A DNA stretch of 64,000 nucleotides, taken from positions 3,483,501-3,547,500 of the forward strand of contig OX463782.1 in the NCBI GenBank assembly GCA_949825025.1, given 5' to 3'. How positions within the stretch are numbered: position 1 is the first letter of the stretch; each line of letters opens with the position of its first letter. Positions 13,886 to 23,312 of this stretch are shown one piece after another. The notes beneath the pieces were generated by a model. The model was not told where the DNA came from. It was given only the letters and a program-made list of their open reading frames with translations, and ran no database searches. Both the position numbers and the translations under genes were made by a program. This DNA is from Siphlonurus alternatus. Its lineage: Eukaryota > Arthropoda > Insecta > Ephemeroptera > Siphlonuridae.

Positions 13886-15292
13886 AAATAATATATTTTT
13901 GTTTTTAATTCATTGTTATATAAAATGCCGATAATGATATACAAGTTGAATTTATTACAAAAATTGTATTCTTACTATTTTACATGATTTGAAAATGAAA
14001 AAATTATTTTGTTACACAACGAACTGGACGGCGAGCCATCTCGCTGCAATATAACTGATTAGTTGTGTTCTGTTAGAATTTAGTATACTGTGAACAAAGA
14101 TTTGAAAGCCCCAAAGTAATTTTCAATTTTCTCTATACTAGGTGATAATGAACCTTGAGGTGTTCCTATAGTGTAATATTCCATTATTATGTAGAGGCAG
14201 CTAAATCTGAATTCAGTGTACATAATAGCAAAATGTAAGGAGTAAAGATAGAACTGCGGAGCGAGTGGATGATGGTAAAGCAAGATAAGGGTTGAGAGCG
14301 GGAGGACTGCAGGCAGGTAAATTCTTTTATTGTTCTCTCTCGGCTCTCCCTTCTCCTCTCTCTCGGCCGCACTTGTAGTTCAGTATTTCGCATATTTCCG
14401 CAATTCCGCACGGCGCTGCATTCAGTGGTTTTAGGAACCAGAAATTGCAAAAAAGTAGCTCTAGTCTATAAGTTCCAGTAAATTTAATAACATGAATTAA
14501 TACTTTCAGCGTACACTATATTAAAGCCGACAACATTTTCTAGACCGCTATTCGACCCTATTGTTGAAATTATTTTTTTTACAAGTGTTATGATGAAGTA
14601 AAGTTGACACTCTTTTACCGCTTTTAATAATTAATTAAAAAATTAATTGGTGGTCGTGGTGTAAAAACAAATTCATTGGCGGATTACATATCAGTCTTCT
14701 CTTTTCAATGATGTTTTTTAATTTTTTGTGAAGCAAATATTGTACCCTACAGAACTGATAGAAAACACTGTTTTTTCCTTATGGCCGTTCCTACTAGATC
14801 GGGCCCTTAAGGCTGCAGGGGTGCCAACTGAAATCACAGGACTTTCATTAATTATTTAAAAATAGTTTCGGGTTTCAAAAAAATCTGAAAAAATTCAGAG
14901 TAGCATAATTTGGTGCCCTCTATTTATATCTGCAATAAAAATTTTTCATGTATGTTGTCCATTGCTTGAATAAATGAAATAATGTTGCTTATTTATTATA
15001 AATACGTTGTCAATTCAACTTTTCAGGATCTTTGCACACCACTGGCGATGGAGACGAATGGCACGTTGTTCTCTGCGTCTCGTTTGGTGCGCGGGGGTGA
15101 ACAACAGACGGGAGACACCAAGCGGAAGTGGCTGGACGTGTGGTCGCGCCGCGTGGCCAGCTCCGCCAAGCCTAGCCCCTGCCAGGTGCGTCTCGTCATA
15201 GTCAAATAATTATATAATATATTTATATAATATTATTTTTTTCATATATATTTACTTCAGGAAGGAATTTTAAAATTATTTAATTAATATAT

Positions 15293-15391
<99 letters not shown>

Positions 15392-16351
15392 TTCCATCCG
15401 AATAATACGTCGATGGTCGATGCGACGTTGTTAGTATAGCGTCTGAGAGATATGCAACTTTACATGCTCAGAGTCGGTTAAAAAATGTAGAAGAAAATTC
15501 AGATCTTCAGATTATAAGTTTAACAATTAATGTGTGTTTTTCATCTTCATTTCCATATTACAATGATAAAAAAAGTACCGTATATTTATAGAGGAATAAT
15601 TTTTGGGATCTTAAGATGTTTGGCAATAAATTTTCTAACGTAAATGAAATTTAAGAGACACGTTTAATAAAATATACTGCACGTTTATTCTCTTATGTTA
15701 ATATTGGCTGCCATATATAAAAACAAATTTAATTATACGTCATATTTTTTAGCGACAGTGCTTTTTTTTATATTTAATAAAGTCTAGCAGTAATTAATTT
15801 CGATCCCTTAAAATGTATATTATGTAAACTTTAAATTAGTATTTTAACATATCATATCATGTCATGTATATAAATTATTGGTTTGTGTTTCCAGACCTGT
15901 GATTGTCTACCCTACGTAGATGGAAGTTCCAGGGTCACCTGCACTCCCTGCGTCTCACCTTCAATCCAATATTTCCTGCAGGTATAATTTCCATATTTTG
16001 TTTGAAATCTGTTTGTTAAAAATTACATTAATACGGGGAGTATATCGTACAAAAAGTTGCTTACTCTTGCAATCTCTTTCTACCATCAAGATCGAGTCGA
16101 AGTGGAGTAAATATATGAATACTAAGCACGATATATTACATAGGGTGAAGTTCTATACATGACATATATATTATACGTGTCATAGCGTTTTGCAACACAA
16201 AAGTTTATGATTGTAAAAAAACAGGAAAAAAAAAATGACGACACTAAAGACACATATAGCTTGATCTATTTTATATCTTTCAAATAATAATAATAAAAAA
16301 AAAAAAACAGGATGTATCCATCGCGCGTGCAACAATAAACCAAAGTTATGG

Positions 16352-16395
<44 letters not shown>

Positions 16396-16961
16396 CATAT
16401 TTCCAAGTCTATATTATCAGGCAATTTTAAAGAAATTATTGAACGAGTTTTTTTTTAAGATAACACATCTCTCTGTCGCCTAAGCTTTATCCTCTAGCTA
16501 TATACCCAAGGAAAAGGATACTTAATTGTGGTCATCTTAAATTACTTTCAATATTTTTTTACTCTTGATATATAATATATAAAATAATAAAAACGTTATA
16601 TTTAAAGGAATAAATGTATAATTAATGTATCACAACTTTTTATGATCTCGATCTATCCTTATCCTCATGTTTATTAAAACATATATTATTAATAAATATT
16701 TTCGTTGGTCTATCAATACACAACAACTATATAAACTAACTGTAAATTTACACAAATCTTGTCTTCTAGGAATGGGAAGATTTCTTGGAAGCGACAATTC
16801 TTGAGGAGATGGAGGAAAGTGAAGATGATACGTCAATATCGGCGGAGTCTCTCGATGCCCTCAACTCGCGAATCCAGGAAGAGACGGACGCGGAACGGCT
16901 GGTCATCAACCGGCTGAGAGATATGCTCATCCAGGGCAAGGCCATCCCTGATGGCGTGTGA
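1..16961 (+). CDS. Apolipophorin-like large lipid transfer protein, C-terminal 18 exons (5' part outside window)
   Basis: This is the end of a secreted lipoprotein backbone that carries lipid in hemolymph (apolipophorin II/I, apoB-like family). Exons I can join in frame with GT-AG borders: 1-281, 762-903, 1515-1762, 2117-2299, 3079-3303, 3916-4103, 4634-4787, exon 8 (acceptor uncertain, ends 5439), 6335-6828, 7497-7674, 8305-8556, 9234-9540, 10271-10604, 11417-11666, 12329-12466, 15027-15185, 15895-15981, 16770-16961 (TGA stop). With exon 8 starting at 5280 they total 3972 bases, exactly 1324 codons. The first ~550 residues are helix-rich without a clear domain. Then come a VWD module, about 490 further residues and the stop, which fits the C-terminal layout of insect apolipophorins as I remember it. 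A poly(A) signal AATAAA lies at 17020. Vitellogenin, apoLTP or a crustacean discoidal lipoprotein are the alternatives; all are one superfamily. The N-terminal lipid-transfer domain is not in the window. Confidence 0.85.
449..501. repeat. Short inverted repeat related to the 12894 palindrome
   Basis: GTTCGTAAACCCAGAGT and the complementary GGGTTTACGAACAGACCT lie close together in intron 1 and share the terminal TTTACGAACAGACCT with the palindrome at 12894-13018. Confidence 0.6.
2363..2712. repeat. Family A inverted-repeat element, copy A1
   Basis: Left end reads TTTATTGCAGAAATGAATAG and the right end carries its complement, ...CTATTCATATCTG. The middle holds a degenerate GGTTTGAA (tRNA T-arm-like) motif and a poly(T) run. 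It lies in intron 4 of the lipid transfer protein. No ORF. Confidence 0.8.
2797..3014. repeat. Inverted-repeat MITE with AAGGCGGATTCA ends
   Basis: The left end AAGGCGGATTCAGATGG and the right end CCATGTGAATCCGCCTT are complementary. Next to them are GCGATGTGACGCG and CGCGTCGCGTGG. About 218 bp, no ORF, in intron 4 of the lipid transfer protein. A diverged relative occupies 58140-58360. Confidence 0.75.
3719..3882. mobile_element. hAT-like MITE, copy 1 (intron 5 of the lipid transfer protein)
   Basis: Short element with inverted ends CAGGCGCGGATCCA and TGAATCCGCGCCTG. It is flanked by near-matching 8-mers, ACTCAGGG on the left and ACTCAGAG on the right. Eight-base duplications and CA...TG ends fit hAT elements. 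Inside are C- and T-rich runs and no ORF. It sits only 33 bases upstream of exon 6. Confidence 0.75.
5718..6040. repeat. Family A inverted-repeat element, copy A2
   Basis: Nearly perfect long inverted repeat. Outer ends are AATGGAGTACCGACC and its complement; inner arms share the TTGCA-AATGGATAGAGGGTGC stretch. It carries two TGACGTCA palindromes (5848-5857 and 5901-5908). It occupies intron 8 of the lipid transfer protein. Its arms produce spurious ORFs on both strands. Confidence 0.88.
6335..9540 (+). CDS. VWD module exons 9-12 of the lipid transfer protein
   Basis: The von Willebrand factor type D module begins late in exon 9 with a VNGHVITFDGNHYKI motif and a CGTYLLA segment. It continues through exons 10 (7497-7674) and 11 (8305-8556), where the stretch GRVAGLAGSLDRELSND matches the family's CGLCGxxDxxxxND block. 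The two cysteines of that block are alanines here, as is common in lipid-transfer lipoproteins and unlike mucins or VWF. Exon 12 (9234-9540) holds a cysteine-containing segment (SVCGRLF, LMCD, EQCKF) like the C8 region after VWD. Before the VWD module, exon 9 has an acidic linker (SDEDNGEDK). Confidence 0.88.
7194..7336. repeat. Family D element (CCGGAATAATGAGC ends), copy 1
   Basis: Ends resemble CTCGTCCGAAATAATGAG and CTCATTATTCTGGAC, with inner repeats of AGATAGCTCATTATT. In intron 9 of the lipid transfer protein. Relatives are at 33343-33513 and 56952-57107. Confidence 0.6.
9669..9747. repeat. Inverted repeat containing paired TGACGTCA sites
   Basis: Perfect 20-base arms at 9669-9688 and 9728-9747, each with TGACGTCA, separated by 39 bases. 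In intron 12 of the lipid transfer protein. Likely the core of a decayed MITE; the flanks 9600-9860 also show family A-like ends. Confidence 0.75.
10271..11666 (+). CDS. Degenerate VWA-like region, exons 13-14 of the lipid transfer protein
   Basis: Exon 13 (10271-10604) has a hydrophobic strand DVVFVIERSW followed by helices and then RFALISFGAG. Exon 14 (11417-11666) has SKSVILAPCASC and ADVRLHVLQRDEM. This strand-helix alternation resembles a von Willebrand A / Rossmann fold in which the DxSxS metal site is replaced by IERSW. The assignment is inferred from pattern only. If correct, the domain cannot bind metal in the usual way. The splice phases (1 in, 2 between the exons, 0 out) keep the frame. 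Confidence 0.6.
10961..11014. repeat. (CT)n microsatellite
   Basis: An unbroken CT dinucleotide run of about 54 bases in intron 13 of the lipid transfer protein gene. Confidence 0.97.
11098..11287. mobile_element. hAT-like MITE, copy 2 (intron 13 of the lipid transfer protein)
   Basis: It begins with the same CAGGCGCGGATCCA end as the copy at 3719 and ends in TCCCCTG. It is flanked by a perfect 8-base duplication, TATAGTTT, at 11090-11097 and 11288-11295. The inner sequence is C-rich, with no coding capacity. Confidence 0.8.
12329..16961 (+). CDS. C-terminal tail exons 15-18 of the lipid transfer protein
   Basis: Exons 12329-12466, 15027-15185, 15895-15981 and 16770-16961 are all phase 0 at their borders. 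They carry a conserved-looking segment (VMGVDSHGAYTG, then DLCTPLAMETNGTLF), a basic stretch (WSRRVASSAK), a cysteine cluster (TCDCLPYVDG, TCTPCVSP) and an acidic C-terminal helix ending in GKAIPDGV before TGA at 16959-16961. The intron 12467-15026 is swollen by a nested transposon. Confidence 0.82.
12894..13018. repeat. Perfect 54-bp palindrome with 17-base loop
   Basis: The arms at 12894-12947 and 12965-13018 are exact reverse complements, starting AGGTCTGTTCGTAAATAC. The loop is 12948-12964. A shorter relative with the same TTTACGAACAGACCT end is at 449-501. Probably a small foldback element, in intron 15 of the lipid transfer protein. Confidence 0.9.
13071..14964. repeat. Family A element, copy A3, split by a TTAA element
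   Basis: The left part is 13071-13250 (AATGGACAACATACATG start). The right part is 14807-14964, ending in the complement CATGTATGTTGTCCATT. A 1556-bp TTAA-flanked element interrupts it. Restoring one TTAA gives the usual family A middle, so the host copy is older than the insertion. Confidence 0.85.
13251..14806. mobile_element. Nonautonomous piggyBac-like element nested in copy A3
   Basis: A 1556-bp insert bounded by TTAA at 13247-13250 and 14807-14810. Perfect inverted ends start GGGCCCGATCTAGTAG and finish with the complement. TTAA duplication is the mark of piggyBac-type transposition. No transposase ORF is visible; the longest open frames are under 90 codons. It contains a (TA)n run near 13849-13880. 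Confidence 0.82.
15288..15393. repeat. (TTTA)n microsatellite
   Basis: About 105 bases of uninterrupted TTTA tetranucleotide in intron 16 of the lipid transfer protein. Confidence 0.97.
16352..16395. repeat. Poly(T) tract
   Basis: About 44 consecutive T bases in the last intron of the lipid transfer protein. It produces an artefactual poly-lysine reading frame on the other strand. Confidence 0.95.
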
Positions 16962-17019
16962 TATAAAACATTGTCGCCTCACGAAGTTTTTGATACAAAT
17001 GTAATCTCAAGGTAATTGC

Positions 17020-17025
17020 AATAAA
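17020..17025 (+). promoter_or_regulatory. Poly(A) signal of the lipid transfer protein gene
   Basis: AATAAA lies 59 bases after the TGA stop, so the 3' UTR is short. No other canonical hexamer occurs between the stop and this site. Confidence 0.65.
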
Positions 17026-18592
17026 AACTTGTGATGCTTAATGCAATTAATTCTAATTAAAGTGTATGAACGATATGATGAAGGGTACGGGTCCAGGAAA
17101 TTAAAAAAAAAAAAAAAAAAATCAAGAAAAAATCTATAGGGCTAATATTATCATAAATTGTATTCTATTCAATTAGGCAATGTTGATTGTCTATTCCAGT
17201 GTGATGGAGTATATAGGATCAATTAAGTTGGTTCCATGCAGGAGACCTAATAATTCCCTTAATCTGGACCCTTGCCTGGAAAAAGTTACAAAACCACAAA
17301 GAGAGGGGACCAAATTCCAACTTTATCCATACATTTTTTTTTTATTACATCTCCATTTTTTTATGTTATTTTCTTTTTTAATGTCAAAAGAAATTAAGCT
17401 GTTGTATACCTCAACGATATTGAACATATATTATTGACATGGTAGCGTCTACTTTCCTAAATTTTGGTATATAATAATTACTACATTGCTGCATGATGTT
17501 AAGCTAGTTTCTTATATATATTAGACATAAGCAAATTTATTATTTTTTTACAAATTAAGTTGACTTTGGTAAGTAAACGCTACCACAACAATATTATAAA
17601 AATCCACTCAAAATTTTACTCTCTAGGACGGTAAAATCTGGACTGCATTATATATGTGTTATCTGTGCCGTTTCATATAAAAAATTGATAATTAAAAGAA
17701 TTGCTCATTAATTAGTAAAATGTTAATGCAACAAAATGAAGAACAATTTGATAAAGTCTAGATTTTACTTATCATTGTGTGTCTACAAATTTTGGGTAGA
17801 AAATGTTCTCTTGCATGAATCATGGTAAAGAAAATGTTATAATAAATAGAAAAGTAATAATATTTATTATAGCCTGGCTAAATTGCAATGAAACTGAATA
17901 TTTTTAATTGACAAATTAATTAATTAAATTTTAATTAAATTAACATGTAAATTAGCTTCAACAAAATTTTACTGAAAATTGTTGTATCATTTTCTACCCA
18001 AAAATATTTATTGTTTTTAGTGTAAGAATATTAAAATAGAAATTTATTTATAGTTATAAAATAATTTTATTTTATGTTTGATTATTTATTTTAGGGTGTT
18101 GTTTGCATACAAATTAATTCAAGTATAATTTGTATTTAAGTTGTAAATGGGTATTTTTTTTTTAATTGTACTATAAAAAAAAAGACAAATAAATATTTAA
18201 TTATTTTATAAAACTTTTATTTTTTAACTATTTTCCCAAAGTATGATAAGGAGGGTATTATTTAACAATTTAATTTCAAGGAATGCATTACATATCTTGG
18301 GAATAACAAAAACTTTTATTATTTACAGTAACCAATATAACATGCAAATAAAAATTAATTAAATGGCATTACTCTTTATACAAAATTATAATTTAAGAAC
18401 TAAATTTCTCAATAATTTTCTGTTTTTAAAACATTTTGTGTTGCATAGTATACATACTATACAAATAGAATTTAATTCAAGCTCAGATTTCCTTACACAA
18501 TTTTGTTGATAAGTAACAAATATAGCATTTTTAGTTCTAGTCCATTAGAATTAAAATTAATACCAATGTACTTTATTGGTACTCATTAACGC

Positions 18593-18963
18593 AGTGGACC
18601 ACCTACATTTACTTTAGTTTTATATATTTTATTATTATTATTTTTTTTTTTTTTTTCATTTTTGCAAAAATGAACAGGAGACACCAAATTGTTACTTTTT
18701 TTTTTTTTTTCTTTTCAGACTTTTTAGAAGTTAGAAAGTAATGTTAAAAAGTTATATATTGGATTCAAAGTCCAACCCACACCCTTTTAATATCCTATCC
18801 TTTTATGTAAGAAGTGATGCCTTACTCTGTAATTTCAATATTTAAAAAACAAAAAACAAAAAAAAAGTTTCAAAGCTGTAAAAAATCTGAAAAAAAAGTA
18901 GAAAATTTGGTATGTTCTTTTCATTTCTGCAATAAAATTTTTTCAAGTAGGTGTTCCGTTGCA
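18593..18963. repeat. Family A inverted-repeat element, copy A4
   Basis: It starts AGTGGACCACCTAC and ends GTAGGTGTTCCGTT, with the typical GCAAAAATGAACAGG and TTTTCATTTCTGCAATAAA inner arms. The middle has GGATTCAAAGTCC, a degenerate T-arm-like motif. It probably lies within or just past the UBE2G2 3' end. Confidence 0.78.
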
Positions 18964-19157
18964 GAGTATTACCTTCTCTTTTATATAATTTATCATATAT
19001 ATTTGTAAGCAGTTCTGCCAACAATTAATTTGCATTAAAATCTCCTAATTGATTAATTGCAATTAATTGCATGCATCATTATGTACATTATTTTTTAACA
19101 ACTTTGATTTCATTTCATAAGACATTGTATAAATAATATTTTGAGCAATTCATTCAG

Positions 19158-22100
19158 CTAAGGAGGAATACCTAGTGTCTTTCTAACAATTCTCTCCGCG
19201 ATTCTATCAAATTCTTCTCTGTTTTCTCTCCACATTTTTGCAGCGTCAACGTTGGCACCACTCTCATCATTGGGTTCTGAAAACAATTTTAATTTACATT
19301 AAAAATCTAGATTGAATTAGATGCACTAATAGTGAAAATACATAGTTTTCTGGTTAAAAATACATAAGCCATTAAGCATTTCCATATCATGAATGTATTG
19401 AATGTTGATACATAGTAAAATCTATCATTAATAGTAAATCTATTAAAAAGAATTATCCATAAAGCTATACAAGTTTATCACTAACTATGGACCATGGTTA
19501 GCTTAATTGATCTTCTTTTCTTATGCCCACATATTGGTTATTAAACCATTTTACTTCTAATAAGCCAATAAAGAAAGGATTCTTTCTCTTCTCTCTTCAT
19601 GTTGCCAGGCAACAAGTCAAGTTCTGTAGTTAATGCAGAGCATCTAAATAGATGCCTTCTGTCTTGAGGTCCAGATTTATATGATTTACAAATGTCACTA
19701 TCTTGGATTTTTCAATTTTTTTAATTTAGCTTAATTAAATTACATTAATTATGGTTAGTGAGAAACTTGGATACAGTAACTCCTTTTGTGAATGGTTTCC
19801 AATACCAACTGCTGGGGTGTGAAAGCTCTGTTTAAAGAAAAGGGTTGGGTGTCCCAGTACCAACAGAAATAGAATACATATCTGTGGGAAAATGTGTTCC
19901 AAATATTTGTTAAATATGTGTATTAAATAATTGAAAAATAGCTTAATTTAGTTATTAAGGGACCCATATTTTAAAAATCAACTGCATTATTTAAAACTAA
20001 ATACAATAAGAACTTCTTATTATGTTACGTCAAGGGACCCAGGAAATTAGGTTTACCTGATACAATGCTACGGTAAAAAGTCATTATCACTCAACTTATT
20101 GTTAGGTGAAACTCAATTTTGAGTAAAGGAGATCATGTTCCCGTCAAAACTAATTAGCATTCCACTTTTGTCTAACCTCCTTGACCTTTTGACCTTGGAT
20201 GAAAAGGAACTCACCTGCCAGCATGCTGACGACGGACAGCAGGATTTTCTCTACGCTCTGAACTGGACTCCATCTCTCCGCACTCGACTCGTAGCCCATG
20301 GGGTCGTCTCCGGGGGCGTGCAAGATGGAGATGCACACTCTGCCGTCCGAATAGACTGGAGAAGAACAGCACGTTAGTGCATGGTATGAAGTAGTGATGT
20401 TTGTCAACTGCACTACCCATCACAAATCAAGATAGTAGTATATAATGACCATGCTAAAAAATCCTGACAAGATCTTGCAAGACATAATACAGTTGCTGGG
20501 GGTGTGTTGAAGAAAAAACTTATAACTGATGTTTCAGATTTTTTAAGATTTTGCAAGTCTTAACAACTTTTGAGCAAAGAACTCTCCTCACTGTCAAAAA
20601 AACAATGCAAGAAGTAGTGGTGAAAACCACATTAAATGTGATGCCTAGAAGGCTCTACTATACTATTTTAAAGTAACTTGGGACATGGGTAACATTTTAC
20701 ATAAGCTGATACAATGAACCTTTAACACAAACATGTTTCATCTGTCTTTTCTTTTGAGGGAGGAGGGGGGGGGGGGTGAAACTGAAACAAATAAGTACAT
20801 ACTAGAATACTGTATATTTGCCTCTCTGAATGCATTAAGGTTCACTTCATATTGTACTTTCAAGTTCTTTTATTAAATTATATCCATAATGTTAGTAAAA
20901 GAGTGCTCCTTACACTACCTAATTATTTAATTAACTATTGTAATAAAAGTGATGTAAACTGATTGGCTACAGCTCACTGAACTATATAATATGGAAGGCT
21001 AACGCTTGCTCTTTTACACGGCTCGCGTTGAATCCAATTTTGTGGAGAAGCAAGTAAGAAAAGTTTCTCCTTTCTGTCATATAGTGGGAAAAATAGCGGG
21101 AGAATTTTTTAAAGAAGTGCCAATAGCCAATAGCAGAAGAGAAACTTTGAATGATACAGCGTTGCCAAATGGTTGAAATTGTAGTTATCGACATGGTTAA
21201 CGACTTGGCAATGCGAAACCTTCCCACTAACCTGAGTTCGCTCAGCTGCCAGCCAGGGAAAATTTGCTTCGAGCGTTAGAGCGCAGTCCCACCCCTTGCT
21301 ACAGCTATGATAATAATAATAATCTCAAGTTTGCTAAGTCCTAAGAGAGTATGTATGTGTTTTGAAAGGAAGTGAGAATTTATTTTTGAATGCAAGCTAT
21401 TTAAGTTCAAAAATATTTTGTGTAATTTTTGAGCCTTATTTTAATAGCTTAGGTAGTTCAGCTCGTGTGTAATTTACAATGATATCTGCTGTACTATACT
21501 TACTATTTGGGTGAAACATTTCGCAGGTAAACTGCATCTTTGGTGGACTCAATGGATAGTCTGGAGGGAAGATAAGTTTGGCAGGAAACACTCCACCTTC
21601 AAAACAGGTTCCCTCAGGTCCACTGTAAAACAAAAAATGTTGTAATTTTTACAACATTATGATCAATGTTGTAAAAATCCCTAACTAATTTGCCATTTGA
21701 GTTCTTCAGCAAGAGCTTGTAGTAGCTTCATGCTTACGTACAAAACAGTGAGGTTTAAAATTAACTTCAGTGCCTTAGCAGAATAACTGCAATAAATTAA
21801 TAATAATTAAATATGATGAATATTAATGTGGCAAATGTGGTCAATTAAGCCACGGTGGCTCGCAAAGAATCATCCATGGCTAGAAATTTGACCGAAATTT
21901 GAGCTCTCACGAGGTCTGGGGATGGTAACAGTGGCATATGAGAATAATACATATATGTGCAACAGTACTGTCCACAAATATCATGAAAGAAACTGATCCG
22001 GCTATTCAAAAAAAAAAAAAAAAAAAAATAAATAAAAAAAAAAGGAGCAACTGAAACAATGGTTTTATAATTATATTTTTTTCTAAAGAAACCTGTAACG

Positions 22101-22939
22101 TACATTGCATATAATATCTATACTTACGTTATGAGAGCTTCCCATTCAAAGAAGTTTTCTTCATTGATAGGACCAGCTATGATTCCTTCTGGGGGGTTGA
22201 GAGTCAATTCTGTTCGAAGAGAAATTTCATATTAATATTTCACCTTTTATAATATGATAAAGAAGGGTATGAGCCTGAAACTTAGCATGCGCAAGAAATT
22301 AGTTAAACTCTCATACATTTTAAAAATATCCGTAGCGATTTTCGAATATGTGAAAGCACCTTAACGGAAATAATTAAAGAGCTGGGGTGGGAGGCGCTTG
22401 AGGACAGGAGGAAGGATATCAGGCTCACAACAATGTATAAAATAACAAGAGGAGAAAAGGGATGGGAGAAGATGAGCGAGGGGGCAGTTAAAGGAGGATA
22501 TAGGGGAAGCTGGAGTATGAGGGTAGCAGGAGTGACATGGGGAAGTTTTCTTTTTACAGAAGAACGGTGAGAGAGTGGAATCTGCTGAGCCGTGAGATGG
22601 TGGAGGCCTGCAGTTCTGGGGAGTTCAAGAGGAGGCTTAGAAGCGAAAGCCTGGGGCTAGCCACCATTGTGTAACCACAATTGCCGCCTAGTATCAACTT
22701 TAATCTTTTAATGCTGAATGCACATGCAATGCAAAAAGACACAGTATGCCTATGCATACACATAAACAATAGCGTTGTAAGAAAATTTCATGAGTACGGA
22801 TTACAAATTAAAGTTCATTAAATAAAGCATACATTATTGTAGCATCTTAAAAGTTTTAAAGTACATATTATAAGCTGAATATTTAATATTTAATACGTTT
22901 ATACTCAGCCATCAATCGCCGAAGTGCAGAGCCTGCCAT
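19158..22939 (-). CDS. UBE2G2: Ubiquitin-conjugating enzyme E2 G2 (Ubc7 type)
   Basis: An E2 enzyme that takes ubiquitin from E1 on its catalytic cysteine and passes it to substrates with ER-associated degradation ligases (gp78 and Hrd1 in mammals). Coding exons in transcript order: 22939-22897, 22209-22128, 21622-21504, 20355-20215, 19276-19158. All have GT-AG borders and matching phases, giving 167 aa (human is 165). The protein starts [40 protein letters not shown] contains the catalytic Cys89, and the acidic loop next to the active site that marks the Ubc7 group follows. It ends RKTLGIPP. It closely matches human UBE2G2 throughout, without breaks. It shares a short intergenic region head-to-head with NOP58. 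Confidence 0.97.
22379..22674 (+). pseudogene. Degraded LINE (CR1/Jockey-like) reverse transcriptase C-terminus
   Basis: In intron 1 of UBE2G2, on the opposite strand. One frame reads [20 protein letters not shown], the typical tail of non-LTR retrotransposon ORF2. After a 1-base frame change near 22540 it continues [16 protein letters not shown] and EFKRRL, then stops at 22672. Only the last ~100 residues remain, so it is an old 5'-truncated copy with no activity. Confidence 0.75.
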
Positions 22940-23312
22940 GTTTACGGTCGACTGTCATTTGAATTTGCGTTTTTTATTAAAAAAATTCCACCGTATTCCA
23001 CGTCCTCAAAATGTTAAAAAAATTGTAAATTCAAATCTTTAAAACACTTTTTTAGGTAATAAAGTTAACAAATGTAATTTTTATCGTATATTTTAATGCT
23101 CATTTATAAAATTAAATGCTTAATACTTGATTAATTAATGTTTTTAATTTTTTTGGAAACTTTTAAAAATTTGCGCGCGAACCTCCACAACAAGTTACGA
23201 AATTCGATCGTCAATCGTCACTTGCTAGCGCGTGTCGAGCGATGCAAATGTCGACCTCGTGGTTACAATAATAAAATATTTACAAATTATAACTTAAATT
23301 GGTGATTCCAAC
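22940..23312. promoter_or_regulatory. Shared divergent promoter region of UBE2G2 and NOP58
   Basis: Only 373 bases separate the two start codons, which point away from each other. It contains a CpG-containing patch (about 23170-23260: GCGCGCGAACC, AATTCGATCG, GCTAGCGCGTGTCGAGCG) in otherwise AT-rich sequence. No TATA box is evident near either start. A bidirectional promoter for two housekeeping genes is inferred from position. Confidence 0.6.

Larger units (their letters stand above)
282..16769. other. Introns of the lipid transfer protein without recognised content
   Basis: Apart from the listed repeats, I see nothing but AT-rich intronic sequence in 904-1514 (a poly(A) run at 1430-1457 and a fragment at 1355-1400 that recurs at 48910-48960), 4104-4633, 4788-5200, 7675-8304, 8557-9233, 11667-12328 and 15394-15894. 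No RNA gene or nested ORF stood out on either strand. Confidence 0.5.
16962..19157. other. Intergenic region between convergent genes
   Basis: Holds the 3' UTR and poly(A) signal of the lipid transfer protein (to about 17040) and the unmapped 3' UTR of UBE2G2 on the minus strand. The TTTATT hexamers near 18211 and 18314 would read AATAAA on that strand. Family A copy A4 lies at 18593-18963. The rest is AT-rich with no coding signal. Confidence 0.6.

Noticed and set aside
16180..16398. Poly-lysine ORF on the minus strand
   Set aside because: It is the translation of a poly(T) tract in an intron.
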